NCBI RefSeq assembly: GCF_001039005.1
Contig: NZ_LDWR01000034.1
Location: 1-64,000, forward strand
DNA: 64,000 bases
Direction of reading: 5' to 3'
From: Burkholderia cepacia
GTDB taxonomy: Bacteria > Pseudomonadota > Gammaproteobacteria > Burkholderiales > Burkholderiaceae
Shown here piece after piece: positions 44,272 to 53,190 of the stretch; the first letter of the stretch is position 1, and every line of letters starts with the position of its first letter. Both the position numbers and the translations under genes were made by a program. Below the pieces are notes generated by a model that was given only the letters and a program-made list of their open reading frames with translations, was not told the DNA's origin and ran no database searches.

Positions 44272-47200
44272 GTGTCTATTCCCTTTATCGTGCTGATCAA
44301 GTCTTCGCCGGTGTGTCGATAAGGATCGACCGCCTCATGCTGCCAGGGCGTCAACTCGCTGAGGTTCGATGGCGCATGCACGCCTGTTCCCCCAACACGC
44401 TGCGGTATCGTGGTGTGATGCAGTTCCATCGCAACGTCCTTGGTTGAGATCGCGCCTGTCTTCCGGTTGATAACCTCGACTGTCATCTTTGGCGCTCTAC
44501 CCGCCGCCATTTCGTTGATGTTGTTTTGCGAATACCGTCCGGTCGGATTCAAATTTTCTTTCTCACCGACGGACTTCCAATAATTCTTGCGCTCGGTACT
44601 CCAGCACGCCCAGCCCCACGGATCGATCCAGCTTAGCGGATTCGGCGCATACCGATACTGATTCAACCCACCCGCCAACCCGATCGGATCCGGTGTGATG
44701 AACCGCCCGACGTCCGGGTCATAGTACCGGAACGTGTTGTAGCAGAACCCCGTCTCCAGATCCTCATACTGCCCCTGGAATCTCAGCGTCTGGGGCAGCG
44801 GCTGCATGACATCGCCGACCGGGTTCGGCTGGAACTCCTGCGCATACTCCTGCAGCACCGTATTGCCCCACGCACGATACCGCGTGCGCCACACCACCTT
44901 GCCGTCGCGGTCGGTCATTTCCTCCGGCGCCCCGCTCACGTTCGCATGGAAGTAATAGATCTTCGCGTCCGGCTTCGCATCCGCCGGCGGCTTGTTCCGT
45001 TCATCCTCGTGATACAGCCGCCACAGCCAGTGACTGTCTTCATGAAGCGCGTCGATTCGCGCGAGCGGCACGTACCCGCCCCCCTCATACAGATACGTCA
45101 CCGCCTGATGCCCGCGCTGCTCCTGCGCGAGACGCATCCCGTCCCACACGAAACGTGTCGTGCCGAACGCATCGCGCTTTTCGGTCCGGCGTCCAAGCGC
45201 GTCGTAGCGGAACCGTACCGTCTGCTCGACACCGCGTCGATTCGTGTTCACCTCGATCAACTGATGCTCGGCGTTGTACTTCAGACGCTGGATCGTATGA
45301 CCGCCAGTCAGTTTCTCGATGAGCCTGCCATGCACGTCATACCGGTAGCGCCGGTCGCCGCTCATCAGCAGGCGGTTGCCTTCGACGCGGCCCGGTTGCC
45401 CGGACGGCCGCAAATTCGACGCCGCGTCGTACGCGAACTGCTCCGTCAGCACGCCCGCCGCATCCGTCCGCCCGCCCGCGCCCGCAGCCGCGCTGCCCAG
45501 CAAGCGCCCGGCAGGGTCGTAGCTGTACGTCAGTTCGCCACCGAGCGGATCGATTCGCGCGGTCAGTTCGCCCGCGCGGTCATACGCAAACGCCTTGCGC
45601 AGCACGTCCTGCCCCTGCCGCGCGCCGAACGCGGTCCATGCGCCCGGCGCGTGCTGCGCATCGCCGATCCATTGCGCCACTTTCCGCGACAGGCTGTCAT
45701 AGCCCGTCGCCAGTGTCAGCGCCCCCTGCGTACGACTCACCTCGCGATGCAGCCGATCGCGCTCGAAGTCGCACACGACCTCGTCGTTCGATGCGATCTG
45801 ATGCAAATGGCCGCTGCCGTAGTACAGCCAGTTCACGGTCCGGTTGCCCGGCAGCGTGGTTGCCGTCCGATTGCCAAGCGCGTCGTATTCGTGCGCCAAA
45901 CGCGTCGCCAGCACCTGGCCCTCATCGCCGACCGTCTCCGCCACTTCCTCGATCAGCCGGTCCAGCGCGTCGTACGCAAACGTCACCGTATCGATCGGCC
46001 GGTTGTCGCGATCCGTTCGCGCGACGCGTTCGAGCCGCCCCGCCTCGTCGTAGCCGTACGTCGTCACGGTCTCGGGCGTACGCTTGCGGACCAGACGCCC
46101 GAGCGCGTCGCGCGTCAATCCGACCGTGATCTGCTGCGGCGTACCGGCACCTTGCCTGACCACGATCGGCGCACCGCGCGCGTCGTGCTCGTATTCGACG
46201 CGCATGCCGTCCGGACCGACCTGTTCGATCACCCGATCGGCGGCGTCGTATGCGAACCGGTAGCTGTCACGGACTTCGTTGTAGAGCGTGCGCAGGTTCC
46301 CGGCCGCGTCGTATTCGAGGCTGACCCGATGCCCGTTCGCATCGGTTCTCGATGTCACGCGTCCGGCCGCATCGTAGTCGAACGAAGTGGCATGACCATT
46401 GCCGTCGACGGCAGCCGCGAGGCCGTCGGCCGCGGACCAGCGGTACTGCTGGCCGCTGCCGTCCGGCAACTGAACCTCGATGGTCCGGTCGCGGCCGTCG
46501 TGACGATAGCGCGTCGCGTGGCCGAGTGCATCGACGAGCGCGGTAACGCGCCCCCGCGCGTCATACTCGAACCGCGTCGTGATCCCTGAACAATCGGTAC
46601 GGGCAATCAACCGATGCTGCCGATCCCAGCCGAACTGCGCGATCCCGCCGCGCGCGTCGACGATCGCTGCCGGCCTGCCCTGGCGGTTGAGCCGGAACTC
46701 GGTGCGCTGCCCGAGCGGATCGATCTCGCCCACGCAATTGCCGCGCATGTCGAACTCGTATTCCCGCTGGCGCCCGTCCGCGAGCGTCTGTCGCTCGAGC
46801 GTCATCCACATCGGATGCCACTCGAACTGCGTCGTCTGCCCCAGCGCGTTCGTCAGTTCGGTCGGCAAACCGCGCTCGTCGTCGTAACGAAGCTGCGTCG
46901 TCGCATCGCCCGGCTCCACGATGCGCAGCAGCTCGCGAGACGGACTCCAGTCGAACCGCCAGGTCTGTCCGAGCGCATTGGTATGCGCGGTCACCAGGTA
47001 ATCGGTATTCCATTCGCACAGCTGCTCGCGGCCGAGATGATCGGTCACATGGGTGGCTTGTCGCGCGAAATCGTAGGTCAGTCGATAGCGCTCGCCGTCA
47101 TCCGTCCAGTGCTCGACGACACGCGCCTCGCGCCCCGTGAGGCCGTTCTCTTCCGCAAGCGCGTCGCGCTCGAACTCCTCCCATGCATAAAACGCCGATT

Positions 47201-48707
47201 GCCCGCTCGGCAGCCGATGCATCGTCATGCGCGCGGCCGGGTCATAGGCGAACCGGCGCCGCTCCGTGCCGTCGCCGTCGGCGACGCGCTCGAGCAACCC
47301 GTCAGCGGTATAGCCATAGTTCACCAGGCATTCCGTACCGCCGTCGGTATGCAGCATCACACGCGCCATCCGCTGCGCATGCACCGCGTCATAGTCGATC
47401 GTCACGCGATGGCCGGCCATCGTCGCGAGCTCGACCAGCCGCCCCTGCGCGTCGTAATGGAAATTGAGCCAGTTGGCGTTGCGGTCCTCGATCACGCGCG
47501 GGCGCAGCGTCTGGACCATTTCGCCCGGCACCGGCAAGCCGAAGTCGAAACAGGTGCCGTCGTCCTGCTCGATCATCCAGTGGCCACCCGGCGTGCACGC
47601 GAAGGTCAGTGCCTCGCTGCGATTGAAGTATTTCTGCCCCGGCTGGAGATCGGGCACGGGCGTCCGCCGCCCCTGCGAGTCGATCCACCGATGCGGATTC
47701 TCGCCGCCGGCGCCGAGCCGCAGTTCGACCGCATACGGCACGTTCCAGCCGCGACCGAGCGGCCGGTCCGTGCGCGGATCGAGACTGCTGTAGAAGCGTT
47801 GCCAGACGATCGGCACCGGCGCGTCGAGCACGAAATCCAGATCCTCGTCTCCGTCGAGAATCTTCGCGCCGGTCGGCAGGTGAACCGGATGGCCGAGGCG
47901 GCCGGACATCGCGGTGCTGACGAGTTTGTCCGCGGCGACGTTGATCGCGAAGTTCATCGCGAAACAGGCGAGCTTGCTGGCGAGCGATCCGTGACCGCGT
48001 AACGCCTGGCAGATCGCGATTGCAAGACCCGCGTACTTCGCGATCGTCGCGAGCCACGGCGGCATCTCGCTCGTGACTTCCCGCACGCGCAACCGCTCGC
48101 CGCCGATGCTGACGTTGGTGGAGCCGGTGTTGATCTTGCCGTCGCAAGTCGTCGCATCCTTGATGCGCGATGCGGGCCGACCGTTGATGAAGACGCTCGA
48201 CGAGCCTTCGGCCAGATGCTCGCCTTTCGGATTCGGGTGATTCGAGCAACCGACCAGGTCCTGGTCGACCGGCGTGAACAGGTCGGCGACCGACTGCGGT
48301 TCGACCCCCACCGGAAGCGGCGGCTTCGGCACGCCTGCCGCGCGCGCGGCGCCCTTGCTATTGACGAATACATCGGCGGAGCCGGTCAGGATCGCGCCCT
48401 TCACTTCGCCGGGAATGAAGCTATCGATCAGTTCTCCTGCCTTTTCTGATAAATATCCCTCCAGCGAATCGCTGCCGAGGAACTTCGACGTCGCGGCGTT
48501 AACGACTTGCGACAGCACCGCACCGACGATCGCGCCCACGACGACCGCGCCAAGCCCGCCCGTCCCGACGATGAAGACCGCCGCCGCCCCGATCGCCGCG
48601 CCGACCAGCAACCCGGCCCCGATGGTCGACGCAACCTTGAGCATCTGTGCGAGCAGGGACGTATGGGTAAAGGTATCGCCCAGGCGGGCAGCGGCGAGCA
48701 GGGACAT
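44265..48707 (-). CDS. Rhs-repeat type VI effector with PAAR domain and HNH-like toxin tip
   Basis: A 1480-residue polymorphic toxin. The N-terminus has hydrophobic segments (~20-75: GAGLLVGAAIGAAAVFIV, AVVVGAIVGAVL) of the type bound by EagR. A PAAR domain (~105-210: GSADVFVNSKG, VGCSNHPNPKG, GSSSVFINGRPASR, GSTNVSIGG) caps the VgrG spike. About 1100 residues of YD repeats form the Rhs shell, ending GRFITPDPIGLAGGLNQYRY...IDPWGW, where self-cleavage occurs. The ~115-residue tip (44265 to about 44610) is lower in GC and contains MELHHTTIPQR and TPWQHEAVDPYRHTG, an HNH/endonuclease VII-like pattern, so it is probably a DNase. Confidence 0.9.
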   Translation of the reverse strand: MSLLAAARLGDTFTHTSLLAQMLKVASTIGAGLLVGAAIGAAAVFIVGTGGLGAVVVGAIVGAVLSQVVNAATSKFLGSDSLEGYLSEKAGELIDSFIPGEVKGAILTGSADVFVNSKGAARAAGVPKPPLPVGVEPQSVADLFTPVDQDLVGCSNHPNPKGEHLAEGSSSVFINGRPASRIKDATTCDGKINTGSTNVSIGGERLRVREVTSEMPPWLATIAKYAGLAIAICQALRGHGSLASKLACFAMNFAINVAADKLVSTAMSGRLGHPVHLPTGAKILDGDEDLDFVLDAPVPIVWQRFYSSLDPRTDRPLGRGWNVPYAVELRLGAGGENPHRWIDSQGRRTPVPDLQPGQKYFNRSEALTFACTPGGHWMIEQDDGTCFDFGLPVPGEMVQTLRPRVIEDRNANWLNFHYDAQGRLVELATMAGHRVTIDYDAVHAQRMARVMLHTDGGTECLVNYGYTADGLLERVADGDGTERRRFAYDPAARMTMHRLPSGQSAFYAWEEFERDALAEENGLTGREARVVEHWTDDGERYRLTYDFARQATHVTDHLGREQLCEWNTDYLVTAHTNALGQTWRFDWSPSRELLRIVEPGDATTQLRYDDERGLPTELTNALGQTTQFEWHPMWMTLERQTLADGRQREYEFDMRGNCVGEIDPLGQRTEFRLNRQGRPAAIVDARGGIAQFGWDRQHRLIARTDCSGITTRFEYDARGRVTALVDALGHATRYRHDGRDRTIEVQLPDGSGQQYRWSAADGLAAAVDGNGHATSFDYDAAGRVTSRTDANGHRVSLEYDAAGNLRTLYNEVRDSYRFAYDAADRVIEQVGPDGMRVEYEHDARGAPIVVRQGAGTPQQITVGLTRDALGRLVRKRTPETVTTYGYDEAGRLERVARTDRDNRPIDTVTFAYDALDRLIEEVAETVGDEGQVLATRLAHEYDALGNRTATTLPGNRTVNWLYYGSGHLHQIASNDEVVCDFERDRLHREVSRTQGALTLATGYDSLSRKVAQWIGDAQHAPGAWTAFGARQGQDVLRKAFAYDRAGELTARIDPLGGELTYSYDPAGRLLGSAAAGAGGRTDAAGVLTEQFAYDAASNLRPSGQPGRVEGNRLLMSGDRRYRYDVHGRLIEKLTGGHTIQRLKYNAEHQLIEVNTNRRGVEQTVRFRYDALGRRTEKRDAFGTTRFVWDGMRLAQEQRGHQAVTYLYEGGGYVPLARIDALHEDSHWLWRLYHEDERNKPPADAKPDAKIYYFHANVSGAPEEMTDRDGKVVWRTRYRAWGNTVLQEYAQEFQPNPVGDVMQPLPQTLRFQGQYEDLETGFCYNTFRYYDPDVGRFITPDPIGLAGGLNQYRYAPNPLSWIDPWGWACWSTERKNYWKSVGEKENLNPTGRYSQNNINEMAAGRAPKMTVEVINRKTGAISTKDVAMELHHTTIPQRVGGTGVHAPSNLSELTPWQHEAVDPYRHTGEDLISTIKGIDTW

Positions 48708-48791
48708 GACGGGATCGATCCTGATTCGTTACGGAATGGCCGCGCCGGGAACGCAAGCACGGGCACTCGGCGTTCGATGAAGTAGGTGTTC

Positions 48792-49223
48792 CTATCCGTG
48801 AGGGTGATAACTGTCGAGCAACTGCTTCCACGCGGTGCGATGCTCGTCCGACAGCGGCGTCTGGCTCGACAGCGTGATGACGAGCAGGCGCGGCGCGTCG
48901 ACGACGGTCATCGCCTGGATCTGGTGAAACGTCGACCCCGATTGCCGGAACGTACTCTCGAGCTCCAGCGCCGGCACGTGTTGCGCACCGATCTCAACCT
49001 GCCGCCGCGCGATCTCCTTGAAACCCGTCACGTGCCGCGTCATCAGGCCGATCTGCCGCTGCATGCAGCGTTCGAGATCCTCTCCTCCGACAAGCTGGTC
49101 GCGGCTGACGACGATCTGGTACGTGCCGCTCGTCTGCGGATGCGCGAGCGTCAGCACGTTGACGGTGCGATCGTCGGTCGGCGACGGCACATCGAAACTG
49201 CATTCCTGAATGAGATATTTCAT
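48792..49223 (-). CDS. EagR (DcrB-like) effector chaperone
   Basis: A 143-residue cytoplasmic protein of the DUF1795/DcrB family: MKYLIQECSFDVP, RTVNVLTLAHP, GTYQIVVSRDQL. In type VI loci such proteins (EagR) bind the N-terminal transmembrane helices of Rhs-PAAR effectors and load them on VgrG. It lies exactly between vgrG and rhs, as expected. Confidence 0.85.
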   Translation of the reverse strand: MKYLIQECSFDVPSPTDDRTVNVLTLAHPQTSGTYQIVVSRDQLVGGEDLERCMQRQIGLMTRHVTGFKEIARRQVEIGAQHVPALELESTFRQSGSTFHQIQAMTVVDAPRLLVITLSSQTPLSDEHRTAWKQLLDSYHPHG

Positions 49224-49263
49224 ATGCGTTGTCGTCTTCGGAATAATCCGGCGCCCTCGCCGG

Positions 49264-51195
49264 TCAGGGGTTCAGATCGATCTTCTTGCCCTGCATCAGG
49301 AAGTAGTCCGACGCGTTCTCGACGATCTGCACGCCTTCGAGCCGGATGACACCGTCCTTGGTCAGCGTGATGCGCGCCTTGCCGCACTGGATCACGATCT
49401 GTTCGGTGACGTTGAGCGTGTAAGTACCGGCGTCGGGCGGCGGCGCGTTGTCGGGCGGCAGCGCACCGACCGTCATCGCAAAGCCGCTGCCCACGCCGAC
49501 CGTCTGGTTGTTGCCGGTGTTCGACGCATGATCGACCTTGACGTTGAGCGTGTGATTGCGGCCGACGGCCCAGCGATGATCGTTGCCGACGACACGCAGT
49601 TCGTCGTGCTCGACCTCGGTGCGCATGTCGCGTTCGGCCTGCAGCCAAAGCTCTTCTTCGCCCTGCTTGTCCTCGAAGCGAATCGCGTTCGCGGTACCCG
49701 AGTGGCCCTTGGTCGAGCGCGACAGGATGCCGCTCTGCGTCGCATTCTCCGGCAGCTTCCACGGCGGCATGTTCTGCGCGTTGTACACGCGCGAGATGAT
49801 GATCGGCCGGTCGGGGTCGCCGTCGAGAAACGACACGACCACCTCGTCGCCGATACGCGGAATCTGCACGCCGCCGAAGCCGCCGCCCGCCCACGGCTGG
49901 CCGACACGAACCCAGCACGAACTGCTCTGGTCGCGCTTGCCGAGGCGATCCCAGTGGAACTGCACCTTCACGCGGCCGAGCGAATCCGTGTGGATCTCCT
50001 CGCCCTTCGGCCCGACGACGATCGCCGTCTGCGGACCGGCGATGACCGGCTTGACCACCGACAGCGACGGCCGCCACGGAATCTTCTTGCGGATGCACTG
50101 GAAGCTCGCCGAGTACCGGCCCGAGCCTTCGTTCGACTGGTAGTTGTTCATGCCGTGGTGCCGCACGGCCGTCACCAGGAATTGCCGGTCGGTCTCGTTG
50201 CTGCTGCCGGGATCGTAGTGATCGGTCAGTTCGAAATAGCGATCGGGCGACAGCGTGCGGCAGTTGGTGGCGCCGGAGAATGCCTTGCCGTTGGCGGCCA
50301 GCGCCTCCAGCCGGAAGCGTGCGAGCTCTTCGCCATGATCCGTCGAATCGAAACCGTACCCGCCGAGATAGTCGTAGATCTCGTAGTGGTCGACGTCGCC
50401 CTGTTTGATCGGTGCGTCGCCGGACACATAGCGCCGCGCATTCGGCACCTTGTAGTCGAACGTCTTCATGCTGACGCTATCGGACGACAGGTGTCGCTGC
50501 GCGACCCATTGCGTGACCACGCTTTCGTCGTCGAACGCTTCACCGGCCGCGGCATAGCGCAATGCCGACGGTCCGTCGATCGGCTTCGCATTGGTCGACG
50601 CGTCGGTCACGATCAGCTTGTGGCTGTCCTTCGCATGCTCGAAATAGAAGAACAGCCCGTCCTGCTCCAGCAGGCGCAGCACGAAATTGAGATCGGTTTC
50701 CCGGTATTGCGTGCAATAGCTATACGGCTTCAGCGTTCTCGATACACGAAACTCGTAGGACGCGAGTTTCGAGTAACGCGAAAAAACATCGCCGAGAATA
50801 TCCTGGACATTCTTGTCCTGGAAAATGCGCGAATCGACGCGACGCGACAGCATCCACAACCACGGCCGCACGGTTGCCGTATAACTGGCCAGCCCGCCGT
50901 CGGTTCCGGTATGCGCGAACTGCGTCACGTAACCGTGGAAAACCCGTTCGTCGCTGCTCGCCAGCGCATTGCTCAACTGCAACGATACCGTCACGGGCTG
51001 CCCGATCATCTGCTTCAACTCGATGTTCGGGTTTCTCGACGCGAGTCCGAGTTGCATGTCGTACAGAACCGACAGCCCCTCATTGCATTGAAAGTCGCCC
51101 AGCACGAGTTCCGACGACCCGGACAAGGGTGTTTTGATCGTCAGCAGACGGCTGTTCTGCAGGTTGAGAAAACCTGCCAGATCGGACAATTGCAT
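49264..51195 (-). CDS. vgrG: Type VI secretion spike protein VgrG
   Basis: A 643-residue VgrG. The gp27-like part holds QFAHTGTDGGLASYTATVRPWLWML and FQDKNVQDILGDVFSRY; the gp5-like OB fold and stalk hold GPKGEEIHTDSLGRVKVQFHWDRLGKRDQSSSCWVRVGQPWAGGGFGGVQIPRIGDEV. The stalk ends in a beta-helix region with LTKDGVIRLEGVQIVENA. No extra effector domain is evident. First gene of the leftward vgrG-eagR-rhs-immunity operon. Confidence 0.95.
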   Translation of the reverse strand: MQLSDLAGFLNLQNSRLLTIKTPLSGSSELVLGDFQCNEGLSVLYDMQLGLASRNPNIELKQMIGQPVTVSLQLSNALASSDERVFHGYVTQFAHTGTDGGLASYTATVRPWLWMLSRRVDSRIFQDKNVQDILGDVFSRYSKLASYEFRVSRTLKPYSYCTQYRETDLNFVLRLLEQDGLFFYFEHAKDSHKLIVTDASTNAKPIDGPSALRYAAAGEAFDDESVVTQWVAQRHLSSDSVSMKTFDYKVPNARRYVSGDAPIKQGDVDHYEIYDYLGGYGFDSTDHGEELARFRLEALAANGKAFSGATNCRTLSPDRYFELTDHYDPGSSNETDRQFLVTAVRHHGMNNYQSNEGSGRYSASFQCIRKKIPWRPSLSVVKPVIAGPQTAIVVGPKGEEIHTDSLGRVKVQFHWDRLGKRDQSSSCWVRVGQPWAGGGFGGVQIPRIGDEVVVSFLDGDPDRPIIISRVYNAQNMPPWKLPENATQSGILSRSTKGHSGTANAIRFEDKQGEEELWLQAERDMRTEVEHDELRVVGNDHRWAVGRNHTLNVKVDHASNTGNNQTVGVGSGFAMTVGALPPDNAPPPDAGTYTLNVTEQIVIQCGKARITLTKDGVIRLEGVQIVENASDYFLMQGKKIDLNP

Positions 51196-51536
51196 AATGG
51201 CCCCCTCAGATTGCTTTTGCCCTTGTCTCGGGTATCAAGCCGCAAAATCATAATCCACGACCGGCCAAAAAGGGGACTCCGGAATCGTTATTTGACAGTT
51301 CAACGAACGAACCCCAATAATCAATATAGAAATAATTACCGACATAAAATCGACTTGAAATATATTGCGGGAATTATTACCTTTCCGTTGACTTTCCCTT
51401 TATTGACAACGACTTCCTTTCGTCCATCCGGCTGGTTTTCGTCATGCAGCAGGATTATATTTGCGCTGATCGCCGAAAGCGTCGGCACGCTCACTGGCCT
51501 CATCGATAATCAACTCAGCATTATTAATACGACGCC
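51196..51536. promoter_or_regulatory. AT-rich divergent promoter region of the type VI island
   Basis: About 340 bp, clearly poorer in GC than the chromosome, between vgrG and the rightward gene at 51537. TTGACA occurs at about 51291 and again at about 51412 on the plus strand, the first followed 18 bp later by AATAAT. Low GC and position make it a likely H-NS target. Confidence 0.5.
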
Positions 51537-52673
51537 ATGCCGAAATCACCCGCACTGTGGGAACCCTATTGCCACCGGGCCGACGCCGAGTTTCACCTGT
51601 CGAATTTCGCCGGACGGGTACTCGGCCCCAAGGCGGGCGTGATCTTCTTCGACGGCCTGGCCGCGGCGCGGCTCAAGCCCGCGCTTCCCGACGCCGACGG
51701 TCATGCGCTGGATCTCGTCGTATCCGCGTCGAGGTTTCCCCTTGCGGCGCCCGATCCGTTGAGCAACGCCAGCCCGCAGACCATCGCGCAGCTGTCGCAT
51801 GCCTGGTCGCAACGCGTCGCGGCGGCATCGGGGCCGACGGCGCTCGACAGGGGGCTCGCGGCGACACGACAATTCATGGGCGAGCACAAGATTGCATTTG
51901 GCGCGGCGGCCGTCGCCGGCGATGCATTCGGGGTGCTGGCAGGCGTCGTGTCGCTGGGCATACTGTTCGCCGGGGGCGCCGTGCTTCTCCCGGCACTCGG
52001 CGTGGTCGCCGGCGCCGCCTCTGCCGTGCTCCTGTTCGAGGACGGCAAGATGCTCAGCTACGAGCTGACCGGCGACGAAGTCCACCGAAAGGCGCTCGAA
52101 AACTCGTGGCATTACAAGCTGGTCGAAACGATCGGCCCGATCCTGCTGTTGCCCGATCTCGCATTCAGCGGTGTACGAACACTGGCGTCACTGCCCAGGC
52201 TTTCACGGGAAGCCGGCGAAGCAGCGGAGGAAGCCGCTCAAGCGGTCAAGCGGCTGGCCAATCAACGCAAGGACATCGATGCGTTTACCCGCAACAACCT
52301 CGATCACCCGAATCAGGCGCTGATGCGTGAACAGGCCAATCAGATGCGCGGACAGGCAAGCGGTTTCGCGAACGACGTGCGTGAGGCACAGAGAAAACTC
52401 GACAAGGCCCACCGCGAGCTGATGCTGGCGCGGACCATCGGCGCGCCGGCATACTTGACGACGACCTACGGCACCGGTGTCTACGGCGTCAATTCGCCCA
52501 ACAACTGGCCGGAAATCATCGCGTGGGTGCAAGAACATACGCATCAGTTCGCGGACCATGCAGCCGGTTTGCTCATGCCGCCGCGCGTGGCCAACGATAC
52601 CGGGGCCGGCGACCCGACAACCGTGTTGCAGTTCCAGGTCGGTATCAGCCGCCATCCGGAGCACGCGCAATGA
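51537..52673 (+). CDS. Hydrophobic type VI-associated protein, candidate effector
   Basis: A 378-residue protein I do not recognise. Residues ~120-180 form long hydrophobic helices (FGAAAVAGDAFGVLAGVVSLGILFAG and VLLPALGVVAGAASAVLLF), followed by ~100 residues of charged coiled helix (RLSREAGEAAEEAAQAVKRLANQ, ANQMRGQASGFANDVREAQRKL). It is transcribed divergently from vgrG and its stop overlaps the start of a four-helix membrane protein (ATGA). The pair looks like a membrane-acting effector with its immunity protein, but this is inference. No ribosome site is obvious. Confidence 0.55.
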   Translation: MPKSPALWEPYCHRADAEFHLSNFAGRVLGPKAGVIFFDGLAAARLKPALPDADGHALDLVVSASRFPLAAPDPLSNASPQTIAQLSHAWSQRVAAASGPTALDRGLAATRQFMGEHKIAFGAAAVAGDAFGVLAGVVSLGILFAGGAVLLPALGVVAGAASAVLLFEDGKMLSYELTGDEVHRKALENSWHYKLVETIGPILLLPDLAFSGVRTLASLPRLSREAGEAAEEAAQAVKRLANQRKDIDAFTRNNLDHPNQALMREQANQMRGQASGFANDVREAQRKLDKAHRELMLARTIGAPAYLTTTYGTGVYGVNSPNNWPEIIAWVQEHTHQFADHAAGLLMPPRVANDTGAGDPTTVLQFQVGISRHPEHAQ

Positions 52674-53179
52674 CCGACCTCGATCGACGGTCGATCGCTT
52701 TCGACGACCCGCAGCCGGAGCGCCCGGGCGATCGTCCGCGCGGTGCGCCCGCACAAGCCGCCATTGCAGGCGGTGCATTCTTCGTGGCGGCGGGATTCAC
52801 GTTCGTGGAACTCGTCTATGGCATCGCCTCGCTGATGCACGTCGGCGACGAAGTCGTGATGCTGCCGACATGGATCGTGCTGTCGATCGTCATGCTCACG
52901 GTCGGTATCGGCGTAGGCCGCGGCAAGCTCTGGGCCGTCCGCCTGTTTCGCTGGCTCTCGTTCGTCGCAATGGCGCTCTATCTTCCGTTGCTCATCCTCG
53001 CGCTCTACCTGAACGCGGGCCCGATACCTATCGATCGTGGACTGGCCGTCGTCATGTTTGTCTCGGCCGCCGTCAAGCTCCTGCCGTTCCTCATCATCTA
53101 CCGCGCACTGCGCAAAGTCCGCTGGCTCGACCCCGATTCGCTGCCCCATGAATGGGAACCGCCCTACATCCAGCGCTGA
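52670..53179 (+). CDS. Four-helix membrane protein, candidate immunity protein
   Basis: A 169-residue protein with about four transmembrane helices (AAIAGGAFFVAAGFTFVELVYGI, MLPTWIVLSIVMLTVGIGVG, LSFVAMALYLPLLILALYL, VVMFVSAAVKLLPFLII). Its ATG overlaps the preceding stop as ATGA, implying coupled translation. A polytopic inner-membrane partner is usual for effectors that attack the membrane. No recognised family. Confidence 0.6.
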   Translation: MTDLDRRSIAFDDPQPERPGDRPRGAPAQAAIAGGAFFVAAGFTFVELVYGIASLMHVGDEVVMLPTWIVLSIVMLTVGIGVGRGKLWAVRLFRWLSFVAMALYLPLLILALYLNAGPIPIDRGLAVVMFVSAAVKLLPFLIIYRALRKVRWLDPDSLPHEWEPPYIQR

Positions 53180-53190
53180 CCCGATCGAGG

